DNA from: Prorocentrum cordatum
Taxonomy: Eukaryota > Sar > Dinophyceae > Prorocentrales > Prorocentraceae
Reading direction: 5' to 3'
NCBI GenBank assembly: GCA_963575745.1
Contig: CAUYUJ010017806.1
Coordinates: 1-64,000 of the forward strand
DNA length: 64,000 nt
Within the stretch, counting starts at the first letter, position 1, and each line of letters begins with the position of its first letter. The notes beneath the pieces are model-generated. The model saw nothing but the letters and a program-made list of their open reading frames with translations. It did no database searches and was not told the origin of the DNA. A program made the translations under genes and the position numbers. Positions 8,747-18,200 of this stretch are shown here, in pieces.

Positions 8747-9204
8747 AGTGCTCCGGGGGGGAAGGGGCTTCTGGCACTGCTGGAAACCTCTTCCCCGGGC
8801 AGGGGCGGAAGGGGGAGAGGCTTCCCGGGGCGAACACCCTGGGGGGTCCGGAGGGGGCCCTAGGGGGGCCTCTTCCGGATTCACCCCGCCCAAACTCCCG
8901 GGGAACCAAAAAAAAACGCCGAAAAGAAAACCACGGACGGGAGGGAAGGAAAAGGAAGAGAAAAAGCAGCAGAGAGGGGAGGTGCAAGGAAGGAGAGCAC
9001 GGAAGGAGGAGCAAGAGAAGAGAAAAGCGGGAGAGAGGAAGAAAGAGAGCACGGGGAGGGGGGGGGAAGACGGCGGCGGCGACGACGACGACGAACCGCC
9101 CGCGCCGCCGGCTCGCCAGCGCCGCGCCTCGCCCCGCGCGGCCGCCCCGGGACCCCCGCGCGCGCGCGGGGGCGGGGGCGCGCCGGGCGGGCGGGCGCGG
9201 GCGC
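8747..9204 (+). other. GC-rich region before the giant ORF
   Basis: No gene recognised. The sequence is strongly purine-rich (AAGGAGGAGCAAGAG-like) and then changes to CG-rich text ending just before a CA repeat. It probably belongs to the 5' part of the Helitron-like element, but no terminal motif could be fixed. Several open frames on both strands here are products of base composition. Confidence 0.4.
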
Positions 9205-12200
9205 TTGGGCGGGCGCGGCGCGCACACACACGCGCGCCATACACACCGCACACACACACGCGCACGCACGCGCACACACCGGATTGGACGGTCGCCCCCA
9301 AGGCGGCCGTCCTTTCCTCCGGGGATGGCGGTCCTTCTCAATCCCATGAGAGATCGTCGTCCCAGTCCATGCATCCCCCCGGATGGCTTGGTGGCGCAAG
9401 GCGCAGGCTCAAGGAGCATACTTCCCTCCCCGACGGCTGGGTTTTCCCCCAGCCAGCCCGGGGGTGTGACGGGGAATGAGGTAGTACTTGGTGAACTGCC
9501 GGTGAGACTGGGTATCCCCCAGTCTCATTTCAGCCTGGGCGCAAGGCGCAATTCGAGCCTCCGGGCAGGAAATGTTTTTGTGGGTTTGGGGGCGGGGGCG
9601 GGGCCGGGGGCCGGGCCGGGGCCTGCGACCGCGGGGCCGGGGCCGGGAACCCAGGGGCCAGGGGCCGGGGCGGGGTCCTGGACGCAGGGAACTGCGCGTT
9701 GGGAGGGGGAAACGCTCGCGATTTTTTCGCGGGCGTTTTTCTGTCCGGCGCGCGGCTCTCCGAGTAACACGAACGTTTCTGGAAAAGGGCGCTCGGAGGG
9801 GGAAACGCTCGCGAAATTTTCGCAGGCTTTTCCCTGTCCGGCGCCCGTTTCCCGGATTGGCGCACCGTTTTCTGGAAAACCGGGCTGTGAGGGGGAAACT
9901 AACGCGGATTTTCCGTGCGAGTTTCCCGCTCCGGCGTGTCTTTTCTCGGAGAATTCGGCCGCGGGCGGCGGCGGCGGCGGCGGCAGAAACGGGCCGGGAG
10001 GCGTTAAAAATCGTCCCCGGGGCGTCAAAAATCGCTCCGGAGGCGTGCGAAAACGGCCTGCGGACGAGGAGGAAAAGAACCAGGAGGACGACGAGCAGAA
10101 AATGCAGGTCTCGGCCCCGGGCGGCGGTGGCGTCGAAAACCGGCTCGGAGGCGGTCCGAAACGATCCCCCAGAGGCGTCCGAAATGATGTCTCGGAGGCG
10201 TCCAAACTGGTTGCCCCAGAGGCCTCCGAGATGATCCCCCAGAGGCGTCCGAAACGGTCCTCCAGAGGCTCGGAGGCGTCCGAAATGGTTCCCCGGAAGG
10301 GTACCCCGGAGGCGTCCGAAACGGACCCCCAGAGGCGTCTGAAATGGTCTCCCGGAGGCGTCAGAAACGGCGGTTCAAAATGGGGTTCCGGAGGCGTCGA
10401 AAAACGGTTGGGAGGCAATGATTTTTATGAGCGTGTTCTCGCCGGGGAAATCTCCGCGTTCGCTGCTAGCGACGACGACGGCGACGACGACGTCTGCCGC
10501 GTCCCTGTCCGGGTTTCCGCTATAGCCATGGCTTTGGCGGACATGGAGGAGGAGAAGGAGGAGGAGGACGAGGGGGAGGAGGAAAGAAAGAGGAGGAGGA
10601 GGAGGAGGATGAGGAGGAGGAGGAGGAAGAGGAGGAGGAGGGGGAGGAGGAGGAAGAGGAAGAGGAGGAGGAGGAGGAGGAGGAGGAGGAGGAGGACGAG
10701 GACGAGGAGGGGGGCGGCGCCGACGACGACGACGACGACGACCGACGACCGGGACCGGGACCGGGACGGGGACCGGGGCCGGGGCCGGGACCGGGGCCGG
10801 GACCGGGACGAAGACGGGGACGGGGACGGGACCCGGGCGGGGGGCGGTCCCGGATCTCGGGGGCGGTGCGCGGAGCGCTCGGCGCCGGCCCGGGAGTCGC
10901 GCGCGTGGGATGTCCGGGTGCAGGAGTGTTTGCTCGCAGAGCACGACGTGATCCATGAGGAGGTCGTCGATGATTCCGCGCTGGAGGCGGCGGAGCGCGA
11001 GCAGAAATCGCTCCGGAAAGCGTGCCGCGCGTCGTGCCGGCGGGCTCGGTGTGCGCGGCGGGAGGCGGAGTGGGCGCGGCGGACGGAGGCGGCGGCCGAG
11101 CGGAACGGGCACCTTGCACACCGTGTGCTCCTCTTCGTCGTGCCGCGCCCCCTGATGCGCGACGCGTCGCCAGAGCGGCTTTCGTCTGGGCGCAGCGCGC
11201 GGGGGGTGGTTTGCAAGAACGGGCGCGTGGCGGAGTTCCTGACCGCGCGCGCGGCACGTGCCGTCGACGCGGAACAGCCGCCGGCGCGCGCTCCCCGCGC
11301 CGCTGCCGAGGCTGCGCCCGACGCGTTGTCGTGGACCGTGGGCGACGCGGCCCTGCGCGCAGCCTGCGTTCTGGTCGCTCTCGGCGTGTGCCCACCACAA
11401 GAAGACAGCAGAGTGGTGATGACGAGGAAGATCGCGGCGGCGCGCTGGTGGCGGCAGCGGGATGTGTTCGCGCGGGAGCTCCCGGACGCGCCCGAGCTGG
11501 CCGATCGTGCAGCCGCGGTCGTCACCGCCAGGTGGTTCTGCTGCGCGCTCTACGGTCTCTCGGCGCGGACGTGCGGCGGCCGCCGCGTCTGTGCGCGCCG
11601 GTTCTCGCCGGGCGTCGGGATTGGCGGAGCGAAGTGCCGGGCTGCGCGGGAGTCCAAGGACTTCGTCGGGGACATGGCCGTGCGCGCTGCCTGCGCCATG
11701 ATCGCGCTCGGAGCGTGTCCGGCGGGGCTCAGCGGGGCGACGCAGGACGGCGCCGTGCCCACGTCTGTGGGTGCATTCGGTGCCGCGCGCCCGCTTCGCC
11801 CGCGGCCGCGCGGCGGACGCGGGCGGGGGAACCGCCGCGCGCGCGGGAGTTGTCCAGTCGAGTGGCGTGGGAAGTGTCTGCAGAGCGCAGTGGCTGAGCT
11901 TGTCGGGGGCGACGCTGCGCGGCATTTCGGCCGCGCGTGCCAGAACCACGAGGGTTCCGGCGCTTGTGGGTCGGTGGTGGAGCGCTGCAATCTTGAGGTC
12001 GTGGTCCAGCACTTGCGCTCCCGCTTCTTGCACGTGCGTGTGTTCTCTGCGGAATCTGTGGAAGCGTTCGGAGCGCAGGAGGGAGGGCGCGTGGCGTGGT
12101 CGCTGGGGCACGCGACGGGTTTCTGCGCTGGTGCTCTGCTGTGGCTTGACGGCGGTCATGTGTGCGCGGTGGAGGAGTCGGTGGGTTCTGGTGACGTGGA

Positions 12201-15200
12201 GTGGGGGGAAGCCGAGAGCGCGCCGTGGTGTCGCGTCGTCGCGCACGGGCGTTCGGGCTCGGCGTCGCGGTCGCCGCGCGCGGGTGCGGGGCGTGGCGCG
12301 CTGCGGGGCGGGGCGCCGAAGCGCCGTGTGGGGCAGGGTGCCGCAGGGGCGCAGGGCGCTCGCGGGGGCGCGCGCGATGGGGTGGACGCGGCGGCGTTGG
12401 CCCGGATGAGTTTCGCTGAATTGGAAAAATTGGCTGCGCGATTGCGGGGCGACCGCGAGACTGGGGTGCCGTCTTCGCGGCGCTGGGATGGCCCGGACCG
12501 CAAGCGATTGGACATTGAGGTGTACAGGGCCGCGCTCGCGGCGCACCTCGGCATCGACATGAGCGGTGTGCAGCATGCTGGCGCGGAGGCGCGATCGCGG
12601 GACTACTCGGAGGAGATGCTGGGCGAGCTGGCGAGGCACGTGGAGGAGCACGACCGCGTTCCGTCGCAGAAGGAGTCCGCGCTGGGCAGGTGGGTGAATA
12701 ATGTGACCGAGGGCCAGAACGTGCTGACCCCCGAGCGGCGCGCGCGGTTCGACGGGCTCGTGGACCGGCGGGAGGAGAGGCGCGCGCGCGCCCGCGCGAT
12801 GCTGGACCGCATCGAGGAGCACGTGGAGGTGCTCGACGAGCTGCCGAAGCAGGGGGCAGAGGACGAGGAGGAGAAGAAGCTCGCGAAGTGGATCCACAAT
12901 GTCACCACTGGCCAGAACAAGCTGGATGATGACAACCAGGAGAGGTTCGATCGTTTGGTGAACAGGGGCATGTGGCAGCGGCGGACGGCGCAGCAGCGTG
13001 TGCTCGAGGTAAAGCTTTTCGTGGAGACACACGGGCGCGCGCCCAGGAGCGGCGGTCATGACGACGATGCGCGGGAGCGTCTGCTCGCGATGTGGATCGG
13101 CAACGTGCGCGCGCACGGCCGCCAGGGCCTGGACGAGCACTGGCGAGCGCAGTTGGAGGCGGCGCTGGACGCGGATCTCATCCAGGTCCAGGCGCTGGAG
13201 GCGTGGTGCGAGAAGAACCAGAGGATGCCGGTGGAGAAGGCGGAGGATGACGAGGAGCGCAGGCTGGCGAACTTCATCGCGAACCACGAGCGGAAGGGCC
13301 GCGCGGCGTCCTTCAACGCGCCCGCGACCTTCGACGCGCTGCGGCAGAAGTGCGCGCAGGCGGCCGCCGCGCGGCGCGATGCCGAGAGCAGGGGGGCGGA
13401 GGCGCGGGCGCTCGAGGCGCAGCGGCTGGAGCTGCTGCGGCGCGCGGCCGAGGAGGAGGAGGAGGCATTCGGCGAGGAGGAGGAGGAGCAGGAAGAGGAG
13501 GACCCGGCCGACTGCCTCGCGGAGGAGCGGCGCGCGGAGGTCACGCCGGATATGTTCGCTAGGTTCCAGAGGGCAGACAGGGCGCTGGCTCGGCGGGTGA
13601 AGACCGCGCTCGTGGCCGCCCTGCTGGAGCACGTGGACGCGCTGCAGGGCGCCGCGCTCGGGCTCGACGTCTTCGTTGCCCTGGCCAAAGACAGGCGGGT
13701 CCGCGAAGCCTTGGCCGCCCCGGCGGCCGAAGAGCCGCGCCGCGAGGCGCTCGGGGAGGAGGATGAGGAGGAGGAGGAAGAAGAGGAGCAGGAGGAAGAG
13801 GAGCAGGAAGAGGAGGAGCAGGAGCAGGGGGAGCAGGAGCAGGAGCAGGGCGACGAGGAGCGGAGGGAGCAGGAGGAGGGGGACGCAGAGATGGCGGACG
13901 CGGAGGAGGAGCCGCGGGGCATGGCGGACGAGGAGGAGCTCCCCACGGGCATCGACGAGGAGCACGAGGATTTCGTGCGGTACGTGCTGGCGACCTGCAT
14001 GCTGTCGTATGTGCCCGTCGCGCCCAGGTTCTTCGCGGGGGAGGCCCCGGACGCGGAGCTGCAGCGGCAGGTGGCGGAGCTGGAGCGGCTGCGGGACGTC
14101 GCCCTGGGGCTCGACGCGGCCACGGCGCAGGACAACGTGGCGCGGTCGCAGGCGATCCGGCGCCTGCGCAGGGCCGACCCCGAGCTGCTGCGCCGCACGC
14201 CCGTGCCCAATTCGGACGTGCGGGAGCCCTGGGAGCAGTGGCAGCGCCTGCTCCAACGGCTCGAACAGGAGGGCGTGGAGCGCGAGGTCTGGGTCTGCTG
14301 CCGTCGCGAGCCGCTGCGCTGGCGCGCGCCGCTCCGCGACGACGGCAAGCCGGGGCCTGTCCGCGCGCCGCTGCTGCCGTCGCTGGACGCCGCCGAGGGC
14401 GAGGTCTGGAGGCCGGGGGAGGTGCGCGAGGCGACGCGCCAGGCGCGGTACGCAGAGCAGGCGCGGCTGGACGGCGCTCCTGGCGCCCCGGTGCACGGCA
14501 GCGTGCTCTTGCGCCTGCCCTCTGATTTCCTCTGCTACAAGTGCCAGCAGGATTTCGAGAGCGCGCGGGAGCTGACCGACGGAGAGGTCGATGGTTGGTG
14601 TAAGAGGTTGCATTTCGCGCCGAAGAAGCTGCCTAGCCAGGCGGTGATGAAGCGCGAGGCGGTGGAGGCGGAGCGCGCCCGCGCCAGGAAGCGCGCGCAG
14701 GCGGCCCGGTGCGCGGCGGGGGGGGAGAACGGATTCGCTGAGTTCCGTGGTCTGCTGCTGGAGGACGAGTGCTTCCACCAGGACAACTGCGAAGCGAGCG
14801 TGCAGCTGGACCAGCGACACGCTCTGGAGCCGTGGTACCAGCGCGCGGGGCCCGACGGGAGCAGGCTGGCGCCCTGGCCGCGCGTCTTCGGTATCCCGAA
14901 AGCGTGGGCCGGCCCTGGCCGTGCGTTCTTCTCCGAGGCCGTGGAGTCGGGTTTCGCCGCCGACACGTTCCCCCAGGGGCGGCGCGGATACTACACGGGC
15001 GAGCCGGGCGACGTGCCCGCGGAGCTCTGGCTGTTGCGGGCCTGGTGCCGCGCGCGCGGCGGCGTCGCTCGCATGGGCGACGCCCTGGCCGCGCGCTTGC
15101 AGCAGCTCGAGGGCGACCGCGACATAAGTAGCTCTGGCTGTTGCGGGCCTGGTGCCGCGCGCGCGGCGGCGTCGCTCGCATGGGCGACGCCCTGGCCGCG

Positions 15201-15282
15201 CGCTTGCAGCAGCTCGAGGGCGACCGCGAGTACAGGGTGGAGGCCGCCGAGGGCGCGCGGCGGTCCCCGAGTGGCGACCTGA
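9205..15282 (+). CDS. Giant Helitron-associated protein, N-terminal half
   Basis: 2025 open codons; the listed start is GTG in CA repeat. A real start could be ATG 9325, 9346 or near 10528 and is unresolved. Three EGETLAxFS-AFPCPA repeats (nt 9700-9960), low-complexity Arg/Asp tracts, and a repeated block VGDxALRAACVLVALGVCP (about 11338 and 11668) come first. A possible cysteine-protease-like module follows (KCLQSAV, Cys at 11875; GGHVCAVE, His at 12157). Four helicase-associated-like repeats (LGRWVNNV...LTPERRARFD; about 12600-13340), long acidic Glu/Gln tracts (13440-13960) and a CYKC finger (14535) complete it. The frame is lost after the first arm of the 100-bp repeat at 15122; the continuation is the next ORF. 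Probably one protein with it originally. Protease and HA assignments are tentative. Confidence 0.6.
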   Translation: MGGRGAHTHARHTHRTHTRARTRTHRIGRSPPRRPSFPPGMAVLLNPMRDRRPSPCIPPDGLVAQGAGSRSILPSPTAGFSPSQPGGVTGNEVVLGELPVRLGIPQSHFSLGARRNSSLRAGNVFVGLGAGAGPGAGPGPATAGPGPGTQGPGAGAGSWTQGTARWEGETLAIFSRAFFCPARGSPSNTNVSGKGRSEGETLAKFSQAFPCPAPVSRIGAPFSGKPGCEGETNADFPCEFPAPACLFSENSAAGGGGGGGRNGPGGVKNRPRGVKNRSGGVRKRPADEEEKNQEDDEQKMQVSAPGGGGVENRLGGGPKRSPRGVRNDVSEASKLVAPEASEMIPQRRPKRSSRGSEASEMVPRKGTPEASETDPQRRLKWSPGGVRNGGSKWGSGGVEKRLGGNDFYERVLAGEISAFAASDDDGDDDVCRVPVRVSAIAMALADMEEEKEEEDEGEEERKRRRRRRMRRRRRKRRRRGRRRKRKRRRRRRRRRRRTRTRRGAAPTTTTTTTDDRDRDRDGDRGRGRDRGRDRDEDGDGDGTRAGGGPGSRGRCAERSAPARESRAWDVRVQECLLAEHDVIHEEVVDDSALEAAEREQKSLRKACRASCRRARCARREAEWARRTEAAAERNGHLAHRVLLFVVPRPLMRDASPERLSSGRSARGVVCKNGRVAEFLTARAARAVDAEQPPARAPRAAAEAAPDALSWTVGDAALRAACVLVALGVCPPQEDSRVVMTRKIAAARWWRQRDVFARELPDAPELADRAAAVVTARWFCCALYGLSARTCGGRRVCARRFSPGVGIGGAKCRAARESKDFVGDMAVRAACAMIALGACPAGLSGATQDGAVPTSVGAFGAARPLRPRPRGGRGRGNRRARGSCPVEWRGKCLQSAVAELVGGDAARHFGRACQNHEGSGACGSVVERCNLEVVVQHLRSRFLHVRVFSAESVEAFGAQEGGRVAWSLGHATGFCAGALLWLDGGHVCAVEESVGSGDVEWGEAESAPWCRVVAHGRSGSASRSPRAGAGRGALRGGAPKRRVGQGAAGAQGARGGARDGVDAAALARMSFAELEKLAARLRGDRETGVPSSRRWDGPDRKRLDIEVYRAALAAHLGIDMSGVQHAGAEARSRDYSEEMLGELARHVEEHDRVPSQKESALGRWVNNVTEGQNVLTPERRARFDGLVDRREERRARARAMLDRIEEHVEVLDELPKQGAEDEEEKKLAKWIHNVTTGQNKLDDDNQERFDRLVNRGMWQRRTAQQRVLEVKLFVETHGRAPRSGGHDDDARERLLAMWIGNVRAHGRQGLDEHWRAQLEAALDADLIQVQALEAWCEKNQRMPVEKAEDDEERRLANFIANHERKGRAASFNAPATFDALRQKCAQAAAARRDAESRGAEARALEAQRLELLRRAAEEEEEAFGEEEEEQEEEDPADCLAEERRAEVTPDMFARFQRADRALARRVKTALVAALLEHVDALQGAALGLDVFVALAKDRRVREALAAPAAEEPRREALGEEDEEEEEEEEQEEEEQEEEEQEQGEQEQEQGDEERREQEEGDAEMADAEEEPRGMADEEELPTGIDEEHEDFVRYVLATCMLSYVPVAPRFFAGEAPDAELQRQVAELERLRDVALGLDAATAQDNVARSQAIRRLRRADPELLRRTPVPNSDVREPWEQWQRLLQRLEQEGVEREVWVCCRREPLRWRAPLRDDGKPGPVRAPLLPSLDAAEGEVWRPGEVREATRQARYAEQARLDGAPGAPVHGSVLLRLPSDFLCYKCQQDFESARELTDGEVDGWCKRLHFAPKKLPSQAVMKREAVEAERARARKRAQAARCAAGGENGFAEFRGLLLEDECFHQDNCEASVQLDQRHALEPWYQRAGPDGSRLAPWPRVFGIPKAWAGPGRAFFSEAVESGFAADTFPQGRRGYYTGEPGDVPAELWLLRAWCRARGGVARMGDALAARLQQLEGDRDISSSGCCGPGAARAAASLAWATPWPRACSSSRATASTGWRPPRARGGPRVAT
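9219..9282 (+). repeat. CA microsatellite
   Basis: Alternating CA/CG dinucleotides. The open frame through it reads His/Thr/Arg repeats, which makes a real protein start upstream of it unlikely. Confidence 0.8.
9700..9960 (+). repeat. Three imperfect ~90-bp tandem repeats
   Basis: Three units each starting GAGGGGGAAAC and containing a TTTTC...CTGTCCGGCG-like core. In frame they encode EGETLAIFSRAF, EGETLAKFSQAF and EGETNADFPCEF. The frame is kept through all three units, which supports but does not prove translation. Confidence 0.7.
10547..10702 (+). repeat. GGA polypurine microsatellite
   Basis: About 155 bases of nearly pure purine on the + strand, mostly GGA/GAG. In the annotated frame it changes from Glu-rich (MEEEKEEEDEGEEE) to poly-Arg, as expected if repeat slippage has shifted phase inside the tract. 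Long polypurine mirror tracts can form triplex DNA. Confidence 0.8.
10741..10832 (+). repeat. GGGACC hexamer minisatellite, G-quadruplex prone
   Basis: Repeated CCGGGA/CCGGGG hexamers encode alternating Asp-Arg and Gly-Arg. Runs of three or four G at regular spacing could form G-quadruplexes on the + strand. Confidence 0.75.
15023..15229 (+). repeat. 100-bp direct repeat with 7-bp spacer, splits the giant ORF
   Basis: 15023-15122 is repeated at 15130-15229 with CATAAGT between. The offset of 107 bases is not a multiple of three and also creates TAG at 15129, so the upstream ORF goes out of frame and the downstream ORF opens at 15132. Both copies read LWLLRAWCRARGG and then LEGDR in their own frames. 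Either a recent tandem duplication or an assembly artefact. Confidence 0.9.
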
Positions 15283-18200
15283 AGCCGCCCGTGTACTTGG
15301 CGGACCTGAAGCCGCAGGCGATCCCCGAGTGGCCCGTCTGGCAGCAGCTCCTCAAGCTGAAGCCTCAGGCGGCGCGGCAGGTGGCGGCTTTCGTGCGCCG
15401 GGAGCGGGCGGGCGTGGGCTTGACGTGGAACCTCGCCGCGGGGCACTGGGACCTGGACCAGCAGCGCCTGCTCGCTGCGCTCGAGAGGGATCCCGCGTTG
15501 CTCGCCGCGGTGGAGAAGGACGACGCGGCCGCAAATAATGATAAGGACGTTCTGATTGCCCTCGACGATTTCCGTGCCCGTCACGGCGGTGTCTGGCCGG
15601 ACGCGTTCGCCGATCGGCGCGGGGAGCCCGATTTCAAGGAAGCGAAGCTCGCGCGGGGTGTTGCAAGGGTGGCGACGAAGTATTCGCAGGAATTCGTGCG
15701 CATCTGGTTGGACCGGACATGCAGCCAATGGCTGCGGCTGGCGGGGTGCGGGGATGAGGTGGTGGGAGGAGGGGGCGGCGGCGACGACTCTTCCGGGGGC
15801 GGCGGCGGCGGCGGCGGCGGGTCCTCTTCGGGCAGCGGTGCGAACGGTGGACCAGCGTCGGGGTCGGGCTCTGGTGCGCAGGGGCCGGGCGACGGTGGCG
15901 CGGGCGGCGACGGCGACGGGGGCGCGGGCGGGGGCGCGGGTCGGCTGCTCGGCGGCGGACCCAAGAGGCAAGCCCCCGAGGGCCCAGGGCCGCGGACTCG
16001 CGGGGCGGCGAGAAGGGACCAGGAGCGGTTGCAGCAGGAGCGGCTGCGGAAGGAAGAGGAGGAGCGTCTCAGAGGGAAGACAGTGAAGGCAGGGGACGTG
16101 GAGGTGAACGTGGCTCTGGATGACCCCCACGTGAGCGAGGAGGGCACCTTGCCGGCCTGGCTCCTGGACCCCGCGCCGTGCGTCGCTGGCAGGTGCGTCG
16201 CGCGCGTCTGGCACCCGCACCGGGGCGTGCACGTGCTCGGGCAGTGCCGGCATTCTTGCAAAGGCGAAGGGCAGTTCTGTGGGAGCCACGGCAGACCCGA
16301 GCAGCGACCTTTTGGGGAGTGGGACCCGGACCAGCGCCACAGTTCCCTGACGCGCGAGTGCCCGGAACGGTATGGCTTGGCCGTGAAGGAGGCGCGGAAG
16401 CGCGAGACGGATGCCGGCGGCGCCCCGCCCGCGCCGACCCCGGCCATCGCTGCCGCTCGCAAGGCGCGCGTGCCCAGGCTCCAGCCCGAGTATGTGGCCC
16501 TCCCGTGTGGCGAGCGCCGTCCTCTGCGGGCATTTAAAGAGGCCCCGGAGGCTCTCCCGCCGTTCCCGTGCCGCCTCTGCGACAAGAACTTCGCCACGCA
16601 TGCCGGCTTCATGACGCACGTGCACGAAAAGCACCACGGGTGGCCGGAGTATAGGAAGCGCTTGTTCTACCTGGCCGAGCAGTGGCCCCAGCAGGACGAC
16701 GACGTGCGGCCCGTGAGGCCCCAGGAGTGGCGGCAGTGCGTGGAGGCCTTCTCTGAGCACCTCGTCACGGGGTCTCACGACTGGCCGGCCTGCGCAGCGC
16801 CCGCCGATTCGGGGGAGGCCGCCGCCGCCGCTGCCGCGCCGGACGCGCCGCGCGCCTGGTGGAAGCCGCCAGGCGCGGACGGGGCCGTGCCGCCCGCGGG
16901 CGTGGACATGCCGCCCGTGGACTTGGACGCGCTGGGCGCTGCGCCGGCGGCGTCGGACGTCGAGGGGCCCGAGCCCGGGCAGAGTCGCCGCGCCGTGCGC
17001 TCGAGGGTCGCGTGCTGCGTCTGCGCTCGTCTCCACTGGGCGGACGAGCTGCAGCGCGTGCACTTCTGGCAGCAGCCGGACGGCGCCGGGGAGCGTTCGC
17101 TGCTCTGCGACCAGGTGCCGAAGCCGCCCGCGCGCGCCGAGCTCGAGGCGGCGAGGGGAGAGGCATCCGAGGCCGCGGGCGCGCAGGCGCAGGCCATGCG
17201 CCTGACGCAGCGGCAGCGCGCCCACGCGCTGCTGGACCCGGCACGGTACCACGCTCGGTGGCGCTTCGTGCGCGAGGGCCCCAACGGCGTCGAGCGCCCG
17301 GGCGGCATCCCCCTCGAGGAGCTGGAGGCGTCCGCAGTGCGCGACCCTGGCCCAGACGGGAAGCTGTGGCTCTTGCACAAGAAGTGCTTCAAGATTGACA
17401 GGCGCCAGTCAGACGGGGTGCTCGTGGCCGACGCGAAGCAGAAGGTGCCCATCTGCGCAGGGTGTCACGGCGCGCTCTCCAAGAGGTTGCCCACGATGCC
17501 GCCCTGCGCGCTGGCCAACGATCTCTGGATCGGTCGGCTGCCACCGCCGCTGCGGAATCTCACGCTGGGCGCGAAGCTTCTGCTGCCCATCGCGCGGGGC
17601 ATCGTGCGGCGGTTCAACTGCAAGGCCGACTCTGGTGAGTGGGCTCCGATCGACCAGAAGATCAAGGCGTACGTGGGGAACTTCGTGGCGTTCCCGCAGG
17701 CGGACGGCGGCCGGCAGGTGCTGTCGCTGCCGCCGCGGGAGAGCGACCTCGTCGAGTTCGTGCAGATTGTCTTCGCGGGGTCCGACCCCGCCACCCTGCA
17801 GAAGGCGCTATTGGAGGAGCTCGGCGTGCCCCTCGCCGATTTCAAGCGCGCTTACGAGTACCTCCGCGACACGAACGAGCAGTGCGCCGCGGTGCGGTGG
17901 GACGAAGAGGCCGCGCAAAACTTTGCGGACCCCGAGGGCGACGGCGATGGCGACGGCTCCTCGCTCCTGGGCCTGCCTCGCTGTCTCGCGGCGTGCGTGG
18001 CCGTGGGGGGTAAGGGCGGCGACGCTCGCCAGGAGGGCCCGGCCGATGCCGTGCAGCCCGGCGCGGGCTCGGCCCCGCCGAAGCGGACGAGTGCAGGCGC
18101 AGCGAGCGCGGAGGGCGAAGCGAACGCGGCGGCTGACGGCGGGGGCGAGGCAGGGGGCGGGTGCGGGGATCCCACCGGTGAGGACGCGGCTGGCGCTGGC

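Noticed and set aside
10375-14820. 1481-codon open frame on the minus strand
   Set aside because: It lies opposite the giant + strand ORF in very GC-rich sequence where stop codons are rare. It is Leu/Pro/Arg-rich low complexity without motifs, while the + strand has domains.
14991-17378. 795-codon minus-strand frame and other long frames inside 9000-28000
   Set aside because: Shadows of the Helitron ORF; composition follows complementary codons and no domain was recognised.
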